A DNA stretch of 5,476 nt, from contig CABQMC010000116.1 in NCBI GenBank assembly GCA_902465115.1, positions 1 to 5,476 of the forward strand, written 5' to 3'. This stretch comes from an uncultured Collinsella sp. (GTDB lineage Bacteria > Actinomycetota > Coriobacteriia > Coriobacteriales > Coriobacteriaceae). Numbering within the stretch: the stretch's first letter is position 1; each line of letters starts with the position of its first letter. Position numbers and translations under genes: made by a program. Below, one piece after another: positions 1 through 5,476 of this stretch. Under the pieces are notes generated by a model. That model was not told the origin of the DNA. It ran no database searches and saw only the letters and a program-made list of their open reading frames with translations.

Positions 1-57
1 TTGCGTGGGCCTGGCTCTCGGGCATTCGCGCTGCAAGCAGCCTGTAGCCGCGCAGTC

Positions 58-63
58 TATAAT
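58..63 (+). promoter_or_regulatory. Putative sigma-A -10 box for the FAD dehydrogenase gene
   Basis: The hexamer is a perfect TATAAT. Transcription would start near base 70, giving a leader of about 58 bases before the ATG at 128. No good -35 box sits 16-18 bases upstream; the nearest TTGACA-like hexamer, CTGCAA at 31-36, is 21 bases away. There is no TGn extension. The call therefore rests on the -10 hexamer and its position. There is no room for a promoter between the downstream hairpin and the ribosome binding site, which makes this the best candidate. Confidence 0.45.
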
Positions 64-76
64 CAAAAACGCATTC

Positions 77-109
77 GGGCCGTCTGGGATACCGGACGGC
101 CTCTTTCTT
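77..109 (+). terminator. GC-rich hairpin with T-rich tail: upstream-gene terminator or leader attenuator
   Basis: GGCCGTCTGG (78-87) pairs with CCGGACGGCC (92-101) through ten base pairs, one of them G-T, closed by a GATA tetraloop. A further G-T pair (77/102) is possible. TCTTTCTT follows directly at 102-109, as expected for an intrinsic terminator. It may end transcription of a gene lying left of the window. If the TATAAT at 58-63 is used, however, the same hairpin lies inside the leader of the FAD dehydrogenase mRNA and could act as an attenuator or 5' stabiliser. The sequence alone does not decide between these. Confidence 0.6.
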
Positions 110-115
110 GCCTCT

Positions 116-121
116 AAGGAG
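116..121 (+). promoter_or_regulatory. Ribosome binding site that fixes the FAD dehydrogenase start
   Basis: AAGGAG lies six bases upstream of the ATG at 128-130. The reading frame stays open further left to a GTG at base 5. That extension would run across the hairpin and promoter region and shows no conserved-looking protein sequence, so the ATG at 128 is preferred. Confidence 0.85.
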
Positions 122-127
122 ACCTCG

Positions 128-1768
128 ATGATCGAAATCACCCAAGTCAACGCGTCACTCGATGAAGCCGGCGATGAAAATGCCTGCCTCATTGTTGGCA
201 AGCGAGTCGCCAAGCGCGTCCTACGTTGCAAGGACTCCGAGATCAAGTCCATCGAGCTCCACCGCAAGTCAATCGACGCCCGCAAAAAACGAGACGTCCA
301 TTTTATCCTGAGCTTTCGTGTTGAGCTGACCAGTCCCCACCTCGAGCGAGAAGTGGTCGACAGCGTTTCCGAACGTGACCGCTCGCGCGTACGCGCGATA
401 GAAGACGATGAGCCTTCATTCCCCTCCCCCATTTCCGACGCATCCAAAGAGCGCCCCGTCGTTGTCGGCGCCGGATGCGCCGGCCTTTTCGCTGCGCTCA
501 CGCTCGCCGAAGCAGGTCTTAAGCCCTTGCTTATCGAGCGCGGCGACCCGGCATTTCGCCGCTCGCAGGCGATCGATCTCTTTCTAAAGGAGCGCATCCT
601 CGACCCCGAGAGCAATATCCAGTTTGGCCTGGGCGGCGCGGGGACCTTCTCGGACGGCAAGCTCAATACGGGAACCAAAAATCCCGCCCATCGCCTTATC
701 CTCGAAACCTTCGTCGAGGCGGGCGCGCCCCGCGATATTCTGTGGGATGCCAAGCCGCACATTGGCTCCGACATCCTTCCCACGGTTGTCACCGCTATAT
801 CCCAGCGCATCGAGCAGCTCGGAGGTGTCGTCCGTTATCGAACAAAGCTCGTCGACATTCGCATCGACGCGTCTGGTGCCATCACCGGTATCGATGTCCA
901 ATCGTCCCAAGACGCCGCTTACGAGCCAATTGAGACAAAGCACCTCATCCTCGCCTGCGGGCATTCTGCTCGCGATATTTTTGAGCTCCTTAAGGACCAC
1001 AACGTGGCCCTCGCACAAAAGACCTTTGCCATGGGCGTTCGCATCGAGCATCCGCAGCGCGACATCGACCGAGCCCAATATGGAGCCTTGGCGGGACATC
1101 CTGCCCTCGGAGCAGCCCCCTACAAGCTCGTCGCCCATCTTCCCAACGGCCGCAGCGTGTTCTCGTTTTGCATGTGCCCCGGCGGGCAGGTTGTCGCCGC
1201 CTCTTCCGAGCAGGGCCACCTGTGCGTCAACGGCGCCAGCCTCAATGCCCGCGACGGACGCAACGCAAACGCCGCCCTGCTCGTTAACGTCACGCCTGAG
1301 GACCTTCCCAACGATGACCCGCTCGCCGGCATCGAGCTCCAGCGCGCCTGCGAGGCGGCCGCCTATCGCCTGGGCGGTTCCAACTGGAACGCACCGGCAC
1401 AACTCGTCGGAGATTTCCTCGCAGGACGCGCCAGCAAGGCGCCCGGAAAGGTAAAGCCCACCTATCCGCTCGGTGTGACCTGGACGGCAATTGACGAAGC
1501 CCTGCCGCAGCATATCGTCGAGTCGCTCCGCCTGGGACTTCCCCTACTCGGAAAAAAGCTACGAGGCTACGACCGTCCCGATGCCGTTCTTACCGGCGTG
1601 GAGACTCGTTCGAGCTCACCGGTCACTGTCACCCGAGACCGAACGTGCCATGCCGTGTCGACCCCGGGCCTCTACCCTTGTGGTGAGGGAGCTGGATATG
1701 CCGGCGGCATCATGAGCGCGGCCACCGACGGCATCCGTTGTGCTGAAGCCCTGATCGCAGACCTCTAA
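128..1768 (+). CDS. FAD-dependent dehydrogenase (COG2509-type, function unknown)
   Basis: The protein has 546 residues. An N-terminal region of about 100 residues includes the stretch KSIDARKKRDVHF (47-59), typical of this family. A Rossmann FAD-binding fold begins at about 109: VVVGAGCAG (111-119) is the dinucleotide motif and E137 ends the second strand, where the adenosine ribose of FAD normally binds. The family block QFGLGGAGTFSDGKLNTGTK spans 165-184, with AKPHIGSD at 208-215 and FCMCPGGQVVAASSE at 347-361. A second FAD contact region, YPCGEGAGYAGGIMSA, lies at 516-531. No signal peptide or membrane segment is visible, so it is probably cytosolic. Family members are annotated as FAD-dependent oxidoreductases, but the substrate is unknown to me. 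It appears monocistronic, with its own promoter and a terminator just downstream, and it converges on uvrB. The family assignment is firm; no reaction can be named. Confidence 0.92.
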   Translation: MIEITQVNASLDEAGDENACLIVGKRVAKRVLRCKDSEIKSIELHRKSIDARKKRDVHFILSFRVELTSPHLEREVVDSVSERDRSRVRAIEDDEPSFPSPISDASKERPVVVGAGCAGLFAALTLAEAGLKPLLIERGDPAFRRSQAIDLFLKERILDPESNIQFGLGGAGTFSDGKLNTGTKNPAHRLILETFVEAGAPRDILWDAKPHIGSDILPTVVTAISQRIEQLGGVVRYRTKLVDIRIDASGAITGIDVQSSQDAAYEPIETKHLILACGHSARDIFELLKDHNVALAQKTFAMGVRIEHPQRDIDRAQYGALAGHPALGAAPYKLVAHLPNGRSVFSFCMCPGGQVVAASSEQGHLCVNGASLNARDGRNANAALLVNVTPEDLPNDDPLAGIELQRACEAAAYRLGGSNWNAPAQLVGDFLAGRASKAPGKVKPTYPLGVTWTAIDEALPQHIVESLRLGLPLLGKKLRGYDRPDAVLTGVETRSSSPVTVTRDRTCHAVSTPGLYPCGEGAGYAGGIMSAATDGIRCAEALIADL

Positions 1769-1794
1769 CGCACGAATTCCAGCGCGCAAAAGAC

Positions 1795-1830
1795 ATAGGC
1801 CCCGAGCTCCACAGGGAACTCGAGGCCTGT
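1795..1830. terminator. Bidirectional intrinsic terminator between convergent genes
   Basis: A long imperfect inverted repeat occupies most of the 65-base gap. AGGCC (1797-1801) pairs with GGCCT (1824-1828), CGAG (1803-1806) with CTCG (1819-1822), and TCC (1808-1810) with GGA (1815-1817). There are two single mismatches and an ACAG tetraloop, and an A-T plus a G-T pair may extend the base. On the minus strand GTCTTTT follows, which suits the end of the uvrB operon. On the plus strand a weaker T-rich stretch (CTATTTCTT) follows, inside the uvrB 3' end. The hairpin base lies about three bases from the uvrB stop codon. Confidence 0.8.
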
Positions 1831-1833
1831 TCG

Positions 1834-4074
1834 CTATTTCTTAAACCGTGCACCCTGGCGTTTTCTGCCCGATGCGAACGTGGAACCCTTGCGGGCCTGC
1901 GAACGTAAGCGCTCGATCGTCTCGTCCTCAGACGCACCCTCGAGCATCGCCCGAATCTGAACGACGGCATCGCGCAGGCGCGCCGCCTCCTCAAAGTCCA
2001 TGGCGGCAGAAGCGTTACGCATATCCTCTTCCATGGTTTCGACAATCCGCACAAGCTCGTCATGCGGCAGTTCTTCCAACTGCTCCGCAAGTGTCTGCTC
2101 GGGCGCCACCGTTTCCGGCACGCCGCCCTCGCCCGACTCATCGGGCGTATAGAATGCACCATGGCCAAGAGAGTCGCCCTTCGAGCGTCCCTTGGAACCC
2201 ACGGTTTTTTCGGCCTCGGCAATAAAACTTGAGATGTCGTTGATGGCCTTGCGCACCGTCTTGGGCACGATGCCATGCTCTTCGTTATATGCCATCTGAA
2301 TCTCGCGACGGCGCTGCGTCTCTTCGATGGCCTCCTTCATCGAATCGGTCACAACGTCCGCATACATGATGACTTCGCCATCGGCGTTACGGGCCGCGCG
2401 GCCAATCGTCTGAATCAGCGAACGGCGGTTGCGCAAGAAGCCTTCCTTATCGGCATCGAGAATTGCCACCAGTGAGACCTCGGGGAGATCCAAGCCCTCG
2501 CGAAGCAGGTTGATGCCAACGAGGACATCGATCTTGCCCTCGCGCAGCGTTCGCAGGATCTCGACACGGTCCATTGTCGCCGTATCAGAGTGCATGTAAT
2601 TGACCTTAATGCCCGCGTCGAGCAGATGGTCGGTCAGGTCCTCGGCCATGCGCTTGGTCAACGTGGTCACCAGCACGCGCTCCTTGCGGGCAACGCGCTC
2701 GCGAATCTCGTCCTCAAGATCGTCAATCTGCCCACGAACCGGACGCACATCGATCTTGGGATCGAGCAGACCGGTCGGACGAATAATCTGCTCAACGTCG
2801 TTCTGGCTAACCCGCAGCTCATAGTCGCCCGGTGTTGCCGAAACGTAGATGAACTGGGGAATCCTCGCCTCAAACTCATCGAAACGAAGCGGGCGGTTAT
2901 CGAGCGCCGAGGGCAGGCGAAAACCGTGTTCCACCAGCGTCACCTTACGCGAGCGGTCACCTTCGTGCATGCCGCGAATCTGCGGCACCGTCACATGGCT
3001 CTCATCGATGATGCAGAGCATATCCTTGGGAAAGTAATCGATTAGGGTAAACGGCGGCTCACCCGGTTTGCGACCGTCCAGATGACGCGAGTAGTTCTCG
3101 ATGCCGTTGCAAAAGCCCATCGTCTCGAGCATCTCAAGATCATAATCGGTGCGCTGCTGCAGACGCTGCGCCTCGAGCAACTTGTCGGTCGCCTTGAGCT
3201 CCGCCACGCGCTTCTCGCACTCTTCGCTGATCGATTTCAGAGCCGCCTTGACCTTCGGCTTCTCGGTCACGTAGTGCGATGCCGGCCATACGGGGATGGC
3301 CTCGTACTCACGAAGCATCTCACCGGTGACCTCATCGATCTCGGCAATCAGCTCGACCTCGTCGCCAAAGAACTCAAACCGCAACGGATGCTCGGCATAA
3401 GGCGGATACACGTCGACAACATCGCCGCGCACGCGGAACGTGCCGCGTGCCAGGTCATAGTCATTGCGATCATATTGAATGTCGATAAGTGCATGGATAA
3501 AGTCATCGCGCTCGAGCGGCACCTTCTTGTCGACGTTTGGAGCCAGACCCGCATAGTCCTCAGGAGAGCCAATGCCATAGATACACGAGACCGATGCGAC
3601 AACGATCACATCGCGTCGAGAGAGCAGTGACGCGGTCGCCTGATGGCGCAGCATCTCGACCTCTTCGTTAATCGAGGAGTCTTTCTCGATATATGTATCG
3701 CTTTGCGGCACATACGCCTCGGGCTGATAGTAGTCGTAGTACGAGACGAAGTAGACCACAGCGTTGTTGGGAAAGAACTCTTTGAGCTCGCTCGCAAGCT
3801 GAGCGGCGAGCGTTTTATTCGGAGCCATGACCAGCGTCGGCTTTCCCAGGGCCTCAATAGTCTTTGCCATCGTGAAGGTCTTGCCCGAACCAGTCACGCC
3901 CAGCAAAACCTGATAGCGGTCTCCGTCCCTCACGCCCTGCACAAGCGACTCAATGGCCTTAGGCTGGGAACCGGCAGGCTCATAGGGAGACACGACCTTA
4001 AACGGCACGTCAGAGCCTTCAACGCCAAAGCGCTTAAGTTCACCACCAACGCGTTCTACTTCAAATTCCGCCAT
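1834..4074 (-). CDS. uvrB: Excinuclease ABC subunit B (UvrB)
   Basis: UvrB is the damage-verifying, ATP-driven subunit of nucleotide excision repair. It is loaded by UvrA and recruits UvrC for incision. The 746-residue product has Walker A GVTGSGKT (59-66), the tyrosine-rich beta-hairpin region [12 protein letters not shown] (112-123) that clamps DNA, DESH (357-360), YVSATP (410-415), [13 protein letters not shown] (521-533), motif [11 protein letters not shown] (555-563), and a C-terminal UVR domain (about 671-711). All key motifs are intact. It is longer than the usual 660-700 residues: about 20 extra residues precede FKVVSPYEP, a Gly/Ser/Glu-rich linker spans about 625-665, and a basic tail of about 35 residues follows the UVR domain. 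An upstream in-frame ATG at 4093-4095 is rejected because TTAGGAG lies between the two and is correctly spaced for the second. It is the last gene of the coaE cluster. Confidence 0.98.
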   Translation of the reverse strand: MAEFEVERVGGELKRFGVEGSDVPFKVVSPYEPAGSQPKAIESLVQGVRDGDRYQVLLGVTGSGKTFTMAKTIEALGKPTLVMAPNKTLAAQLASELKEFFPNNAVVYFVSYYDYYQPEAYVPQSDTYIEKDSSINEEVEMLRHQATASLLSRRDVIVVASVSCIYGIGSPEDYAGLAPNVDKKVPLERDDFIHALIDIQYDRNDYDLARGTFRVRGDVVDVYPPYAEHPLRFEFFGDEVELIAEIDEVTGEMLREYEAIPVWPASHYVTEKPKVKAALKSISEECEKRVAELKATDKLLEAQRLQQRTDYDLEMLETMGFCNGIENYSRHLDGRKPGEPPFTLIDYFPKDMLCIIDESHVTVPQIRGMHEGDRSRKVTLVEHGFRLPSALDNRPLRFDEFEARIPQFIYVSATPGDYELRVSQNDVEQIIRPTGLLDPKIDVRPVRGQIDDLEDEIRERVARKERVLVTTLTKRMAEDLTDHLLDAGIKVNYMHSDTATMDRVEILRTLREGKIDVLVGINLLREGLDLPEVSLVAILDADKEGFLRNRRSLIQTIGRAARNADGEVIMYADVVTDSMKEAIEETQRRREIQMAYNEEHGIVPKTVRKAINDISSFIAEAEKTVGSKGRSKGDSLGHGAFYTPDESGEGGVPETVAPEQTLAEQLEELPHDELVRIVETMEEDMRNASAAMDFEEAARLRDAVVQIRAMLEGASEDETIERLRSQARKGSTFASGRKRQGARFKK

Positions 4075-4079
4075 GGATA

Positions 4080-4086
4080 CTCCTAA
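4080..4086 (-). promoter_or_regulatory. Ribosome binding site that fixes the uvrB start
   Basis: On the minus strand TTAGGAG is followed by five bases and then the ATG at 4074-4072. The alternative ATG at 4095 lies upstream of this site and has no purine-rich sequence at the right distance, so the shorter start is chosen. Confidence 0.85.
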
Positions 4087-4099
4087 CTCATACATCTGC

Positions 4100-4105
4100 A
4101 GTATA
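4100..4105 (-). promoter_or_regulatory. Possible internal -10 box for uvrB
   Basis: The minus-strand hexamer TATACT matches the sigma-A -10 consensus at five of six positions. It lies in the 51-base gap between the transglycosylase gene and uvrB and would start transcription about 20 bases before the uvrB ATG. No recognisable -35 box lies 16-18 bases upstream. It could let uvrB be expressed apart from the operon, but the evidence is weak. The rest of the gap holds no terminator-like hairpin. Confidence 0.22.
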
Positions 4106-4125
4106 CGCAGGCGGCAGGCATAGTC

Positions 4126-4707
4126 CTATACGAACCGATCGGGATAGATGGTCTTGTAGCGAGCCCAGGCATTATTGACACGAATCAGATACGCCTGCGT
4201 CTCGGGAAAGGTGATTGCATTATGAAGCGACGTACCCTGCTGCGCCCATCCGTCGACATTGCCCATACCGGCGTTATAGGCAGCAATGGCACTGTCAGTC
4301 GACCCGTTAAAATACGCTAGAAGATACGAAAGATACGCACAGCCAAACTCGATATTCGTAGCCGGATCGTTAAGGTTGTCGGCCGAATACTCGCCACCGT
4401 CGACAAGGCCCTTGGCGATCATATCCTGGGCAGTCTCGGGCATCAGCTGCATCAATCCCTGAGCACCTTGATTCGACTCGGCCTCGGGATCCCAATTCGA
4501 TTCCGACTTAATGACAGCGCATACCAGATACGGATCCAGATTATGCGAAATACTGGATTGCTTTACATACGCCTCGTAGTCAATCGGATACAACGGCTTA
4601 AAGAAAGCGGCAGGAGCACACGAGTAAACGAATGAGATTAGGCCGAAGACAAAAACGGCAGCCAGCGGCATAAGGCGATACCACGCAAAGAAACGTGTCT
4701 TAGGCAT
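4126..4707 (-). CDS. Membrane-anchored lytic transglycosylase (SLT domain, family 1-like)
   Basis: The 193-residue protein belongs to the soluble-lytic-transglycosylase (SLT/goose-type lysozyme-like) fold. These enzymes cleave the MurNAc-GlcNAc bond of peptidoglycan, forming 1,6-anhydroMurNAc. Residues 1-11 are basic, and a hydrophobic segment (about 13-29) ends in VYSC (27-30), which fits a permissive lipobox; the product is thus either a lipoprotein anchored at C30 or held by an uncleaved signal anchor. The catalytic domain spans about 50-190: the catalytic glutamate is E69 in KSESNW, followed by GAQGLMQLMPETA (81-93), DPATNIEFG (114-122), AAYNAG (142-147) and the ETQAY block (169-173). All signature motifs are present, so it should be active outside the membrane. 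It resembles the minimal YjbJ/Slt-type catalytic unit, with no separate wall-binding domain. It overlaps coaE by eight bases and precedes uvrB. Confidence 0.92.
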   Translation of the reverse strand: MPKTRFFAWYRLMPLAAVFVFGLISFVYSCAPAAFFKPLYPIDYEAYVKQSSISHNLDPYLVCAVIKSESNWDPEAESNQGAQGLMQLMPETAQDMIAKGLVDGGEYSADNLNDPATNIEFGCAYLSYLLAYFNGSTDSAIAAYNAGMGNVDGWAQQGTSLHNAITFPETQAYLIRVNNAWARYKTIYPDRFV

Positions 4708-5341
4708 CGGCATCCTCCTTATCCGCAGTGTCTATAAACCCATGGCATGCAAGCCATGAGTCAAGCTGCTCAAAAAGCGAATTATCGCCTGAGGCATTAT
4801 CAATCACCGTTGTAGCGAGATTGCACAGCGCAGACTCATCGGGCTGACAAGCAGAACGGGCATCGAAATCAGATGGCTCCATGCCACGTTGAATAGCGCG
4901 CTCGCGACGAACTGACAAAGGGGCGCTGATGACCAGAATTTCATCAGCCAAGCCAAATGCATCCTCAAAACCAGTCGGAGCAGAAACCTCGACCACCGCA
5001 AAGCGATAACGAGGAGATGAAACCGTACAACAAACCGGATCGAGAATCCTAAGCGAAAGCTGTTCAATGAGAACGGGATGCACAATGCCATTGAGCCGTG
5101 CGACCGAATCAGGAGAAGCAAAAGCTCGAGAAGCGAGGATGCTGCGGCGAATGCCGCCTTCTTCATCCAAAATGTCCCAACCGAATTCATCCGCGAGAGT
5201 ATTGACGATATCAGAGCCCGGCACATACAGCGATTTTGCAAGCTCATCCAGATCGATTAGCATAGCGCCACGAGATTCGAAATAGCGGCAGGCAGTCGAC
5301 TTACCCGAAGCAATATTGCCCAAGACAAATACGGTAAACAT
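4700..5341 (-). CDS. coaE: Dephospho-CoA kinase (CoaE)
   Basis: CoaE phosphorylates the 3'-hydroxyl of the ribose in dephospho-CoA, the last step of coenzyme A synthesis, in the cytosol. The 213-residue product has the family's usual length. It shows the P-loop GNIASGKS (8-15), IDLDELA (29-35) matching the substrate-binding DxDE block, HP (88-89) in GIVHPVLIEQL, a lid region with R145, R148 and R152, Q166, and the C-terminal VIDN (179-182). The block that is usually PLLFE is instead EVSAPTGFED (118-127), so this is a divergent member. The start is the ATG at 5341, five bases after AGGGAGG; the frame also offers a TTG one codon earlier. The last seven residues (DKEDADA) are encoded across the next gene's ribosome binding site. 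In other Actinobacteria coaE lies near uvrB, which supports the call. Confidence 0.9.
   Translation of the reverse strand: MFTVFVLGNIASGKSTACRYFESRGAMLIDLDELAKSLYVPGSDIVNTLADEFGWDILDEEGGIRRSILASRAFASPDSVARLNGIVHPVLIEQLSLRILDPVCCTVSSPRYRFAVVEVSAPTGFEDAFGLADEILVISAPLSVRRERAIQRGMEPSDFDARSACQPDESALCNLATTVIDNASGDNSLFEQLDSWLACHGFIDTADKEDADA
4714..4720 (-). promoter_or_regulatory. Ribosome binding site of the transglycosylase gene, inside coaE
   Basis: AAGGAGG on the minus strand lies within the last codons of coaE. The first downstream ATG (4713-4711) touches it directly, which is too close to be used well. The second ATG (4707-4705) is six bases away, the normal distance, and is taken as the start. 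Overlap with the coaE stop suggests translational coupling. Confidence 0.8.
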
Positions 5342-5346
5342 CAAGC

Positions 5347-5353
5347 CCTCCCT
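5347..5353 (-). promoter_or_regulatory. Ribosome binding site that fixes the coaE start
   Basis: AGGGAGG on the minus strand is five bases upstream of the ATG at 5341-5339. The adjacent TTG (5344-5342) would leave only two bases of spacing, so ATG is preferred. Confidence 0.8.
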
Positions 5354-5369
5354 AACGCCAATGCGAGTA

Positions 5370-5400
5370 ATTATCGCTCAAATACACTAGAAGGACTCAA
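5370..5400 (-). promoter_or_regulatory. Possible promoter of the coaE operon
   Basis: On the minus strand TTGAGT (5400-5395) and GATAAT (5375-5370) resemble -35 and -10 boxes. The 19-base spacer is longer than the ideal 17. Transcription would begin near 5363, leaving a short leader of about 20 bases before coaE, enough for its ribosome binding site. The region is AT-richer than the genes around it, as promoters in this genome would be. The -10 is the stronger half. Confidence 0.4.
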
Positions 5401-5406
5401 AATACA
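5377..5406. repeat. Two near-identical direct repeats upstream of coaE
   Basis: CTCAAATACA (5377-5386) recurs as CTCAAAATACA (5396-5406), one base longer, with starts 19 bases apart. On the minus strand they read TGTATTTGAG and TGTATTTTGAG. They overlap the possible -35 box and its spacer. The spacing is near two helical turns, so a protein could bind both on one face of the DNA. Chance similarity in AT-rich sequence is also possible. Confidence 0.4.
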
Positions 5407-5467
5407 GCCAAACAGTAAGAGCGAATACGGGGGAGCTAAATCCCAAAGTACAACGTGTATATAACGC

Positions 5468-5476
5468 AAAAAAGGG
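5468..5476 (-). terminator. Possible 3' end of an upstream gene's terminator, cut by the window edge
   Basis: The minus strand enters the window as CCC followed by six T residues (5473-5468). This is what the end of a GC stem plus a U-tract would look like for a leftward gene beyond the window. The other stem arm is not visible, so the call is tentative. Bases 5407-5467 show no gene, and I see no other site there that I can support. Confidence 0.3.

Noticed and set aside
3..47. 3' end of an upstream plus-strand gene, reading AWAWLSGIRAASSL then TAG
   Set aside because: Only 14 codons are visible. The position fits a gene ended by the hairpin at 77-102, but so short a stretch cannot be told from chance.
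5..127. N-terminal extension of the FAD dehydrogenase to a GTG at base 5
   Set aside because: It crosses a hairpin and a TATAAT box and reads as unstructured sequence, while the ATG at 128 has a well-spaced AAGGAG.
584..1513. Long antisense open frame (309 codons) inside the FAD dehydrogenase gene
   Set aside because: It mirrors a GC-rich coding region with strong family motifs on the other strand. Its own translation shows no recognisable domain and I see no supporting ribosome binding site.
3082..4086. Two plus-strand open frames (182 and 147 codons) antisense to uvrB
   Set aside because: Both lie wholly opposite intact UvrB motifs and show no domain of their own; they look like codon-bias shadows.
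4096..4110. CTGC...GCAG inverted repeat around GTATAC upstream of uvrB
   Set aside because: A four-pair stem with a seven-base loop and no T-tract is too weak for a terminator, and as an operator it lacks symmetry about the centre.
4075..4140. SOS (LexA) box controlling uvrB
   Set aside because: uvrB is often damage-inducible, but no GAAC-N4-GTTC pattern occurs here or upstream of coaE; GAACCGATCGGG at 4132-4143 matches only the left half and lies within coding sequence.
5407..5467. Small gene or structured RNA upstream of coaE
   Set aside because: No start codon with a ribosome binding site and no stable hairpin was found on either strand.

Overview
The window looks like ordinary chromosome from a moderately GC-rich actinobacterium, most likely of the class Coriobacteriia (Collinsella-like). 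This is inferred from the protein sequences, from strong AGGAG-type ribosome binding sites, and from coaE lying close to uvrB, an arrangement also known from other Actinobacteria such as Mycobacterium tuberculosis. No sequence search was run, so the genus is a guess.

Layout. Bases 1-127 are an intergenic leader with a perfect TATAAT box, a strong GC hairpin followed by a T-rich stretch, and a clear ribosome binding site. Bases 128-1768 (+) encode a 546-residue FAD-dependent dehydrogenase of the uncharacterised COG2509-type family. A near-perfect hairpin at 1795-1830 separates it from the convergent uvrB and probably terminates transcription from both sides. The rest of the window is a leftward (-) cluster in the order coaE (dephospho-CoA kinase, 5341-4700), a small membrane-anchored lytic transglycosylase (4707-4126), and uvrB (excinuclease ABC subunit B, 4074-1834). 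coaE and the transglycosylase gene overlap by 8 bases. The transglycosylase and uvrB genes are 51 bases apart with no visible terminator, so the three are probably one operon. Bases 5342-5476 are an AT-richer upstream region with a possible promoter, a pair of near-identical direct repeats, and at the very edge what may be the U-tract of the preceding gene's terminator.

How the genes relate. CoaE completes coenzyme A synthesis, the transglycosylase trims peptidoglycan outside the membrane, and UvrB verifies damage in nucleotide excision repair. They share no pathway, so the cluster is better read as conserved housekeeping neighbours sharing transcription than as one system. I found no tRNA, rRNA, CRISPR, insertion sequence or phage gene, and no convincing undescribed system. 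The points most worth checking are the leader hairpin before the FAD enzyme, the divergent middle of CoaE, the long linker and basic tail of UvrB, and the repeats upstream of coaE. Four annotated starts differ from the longest open frame because the ribosome binding sites point to internal start codons.
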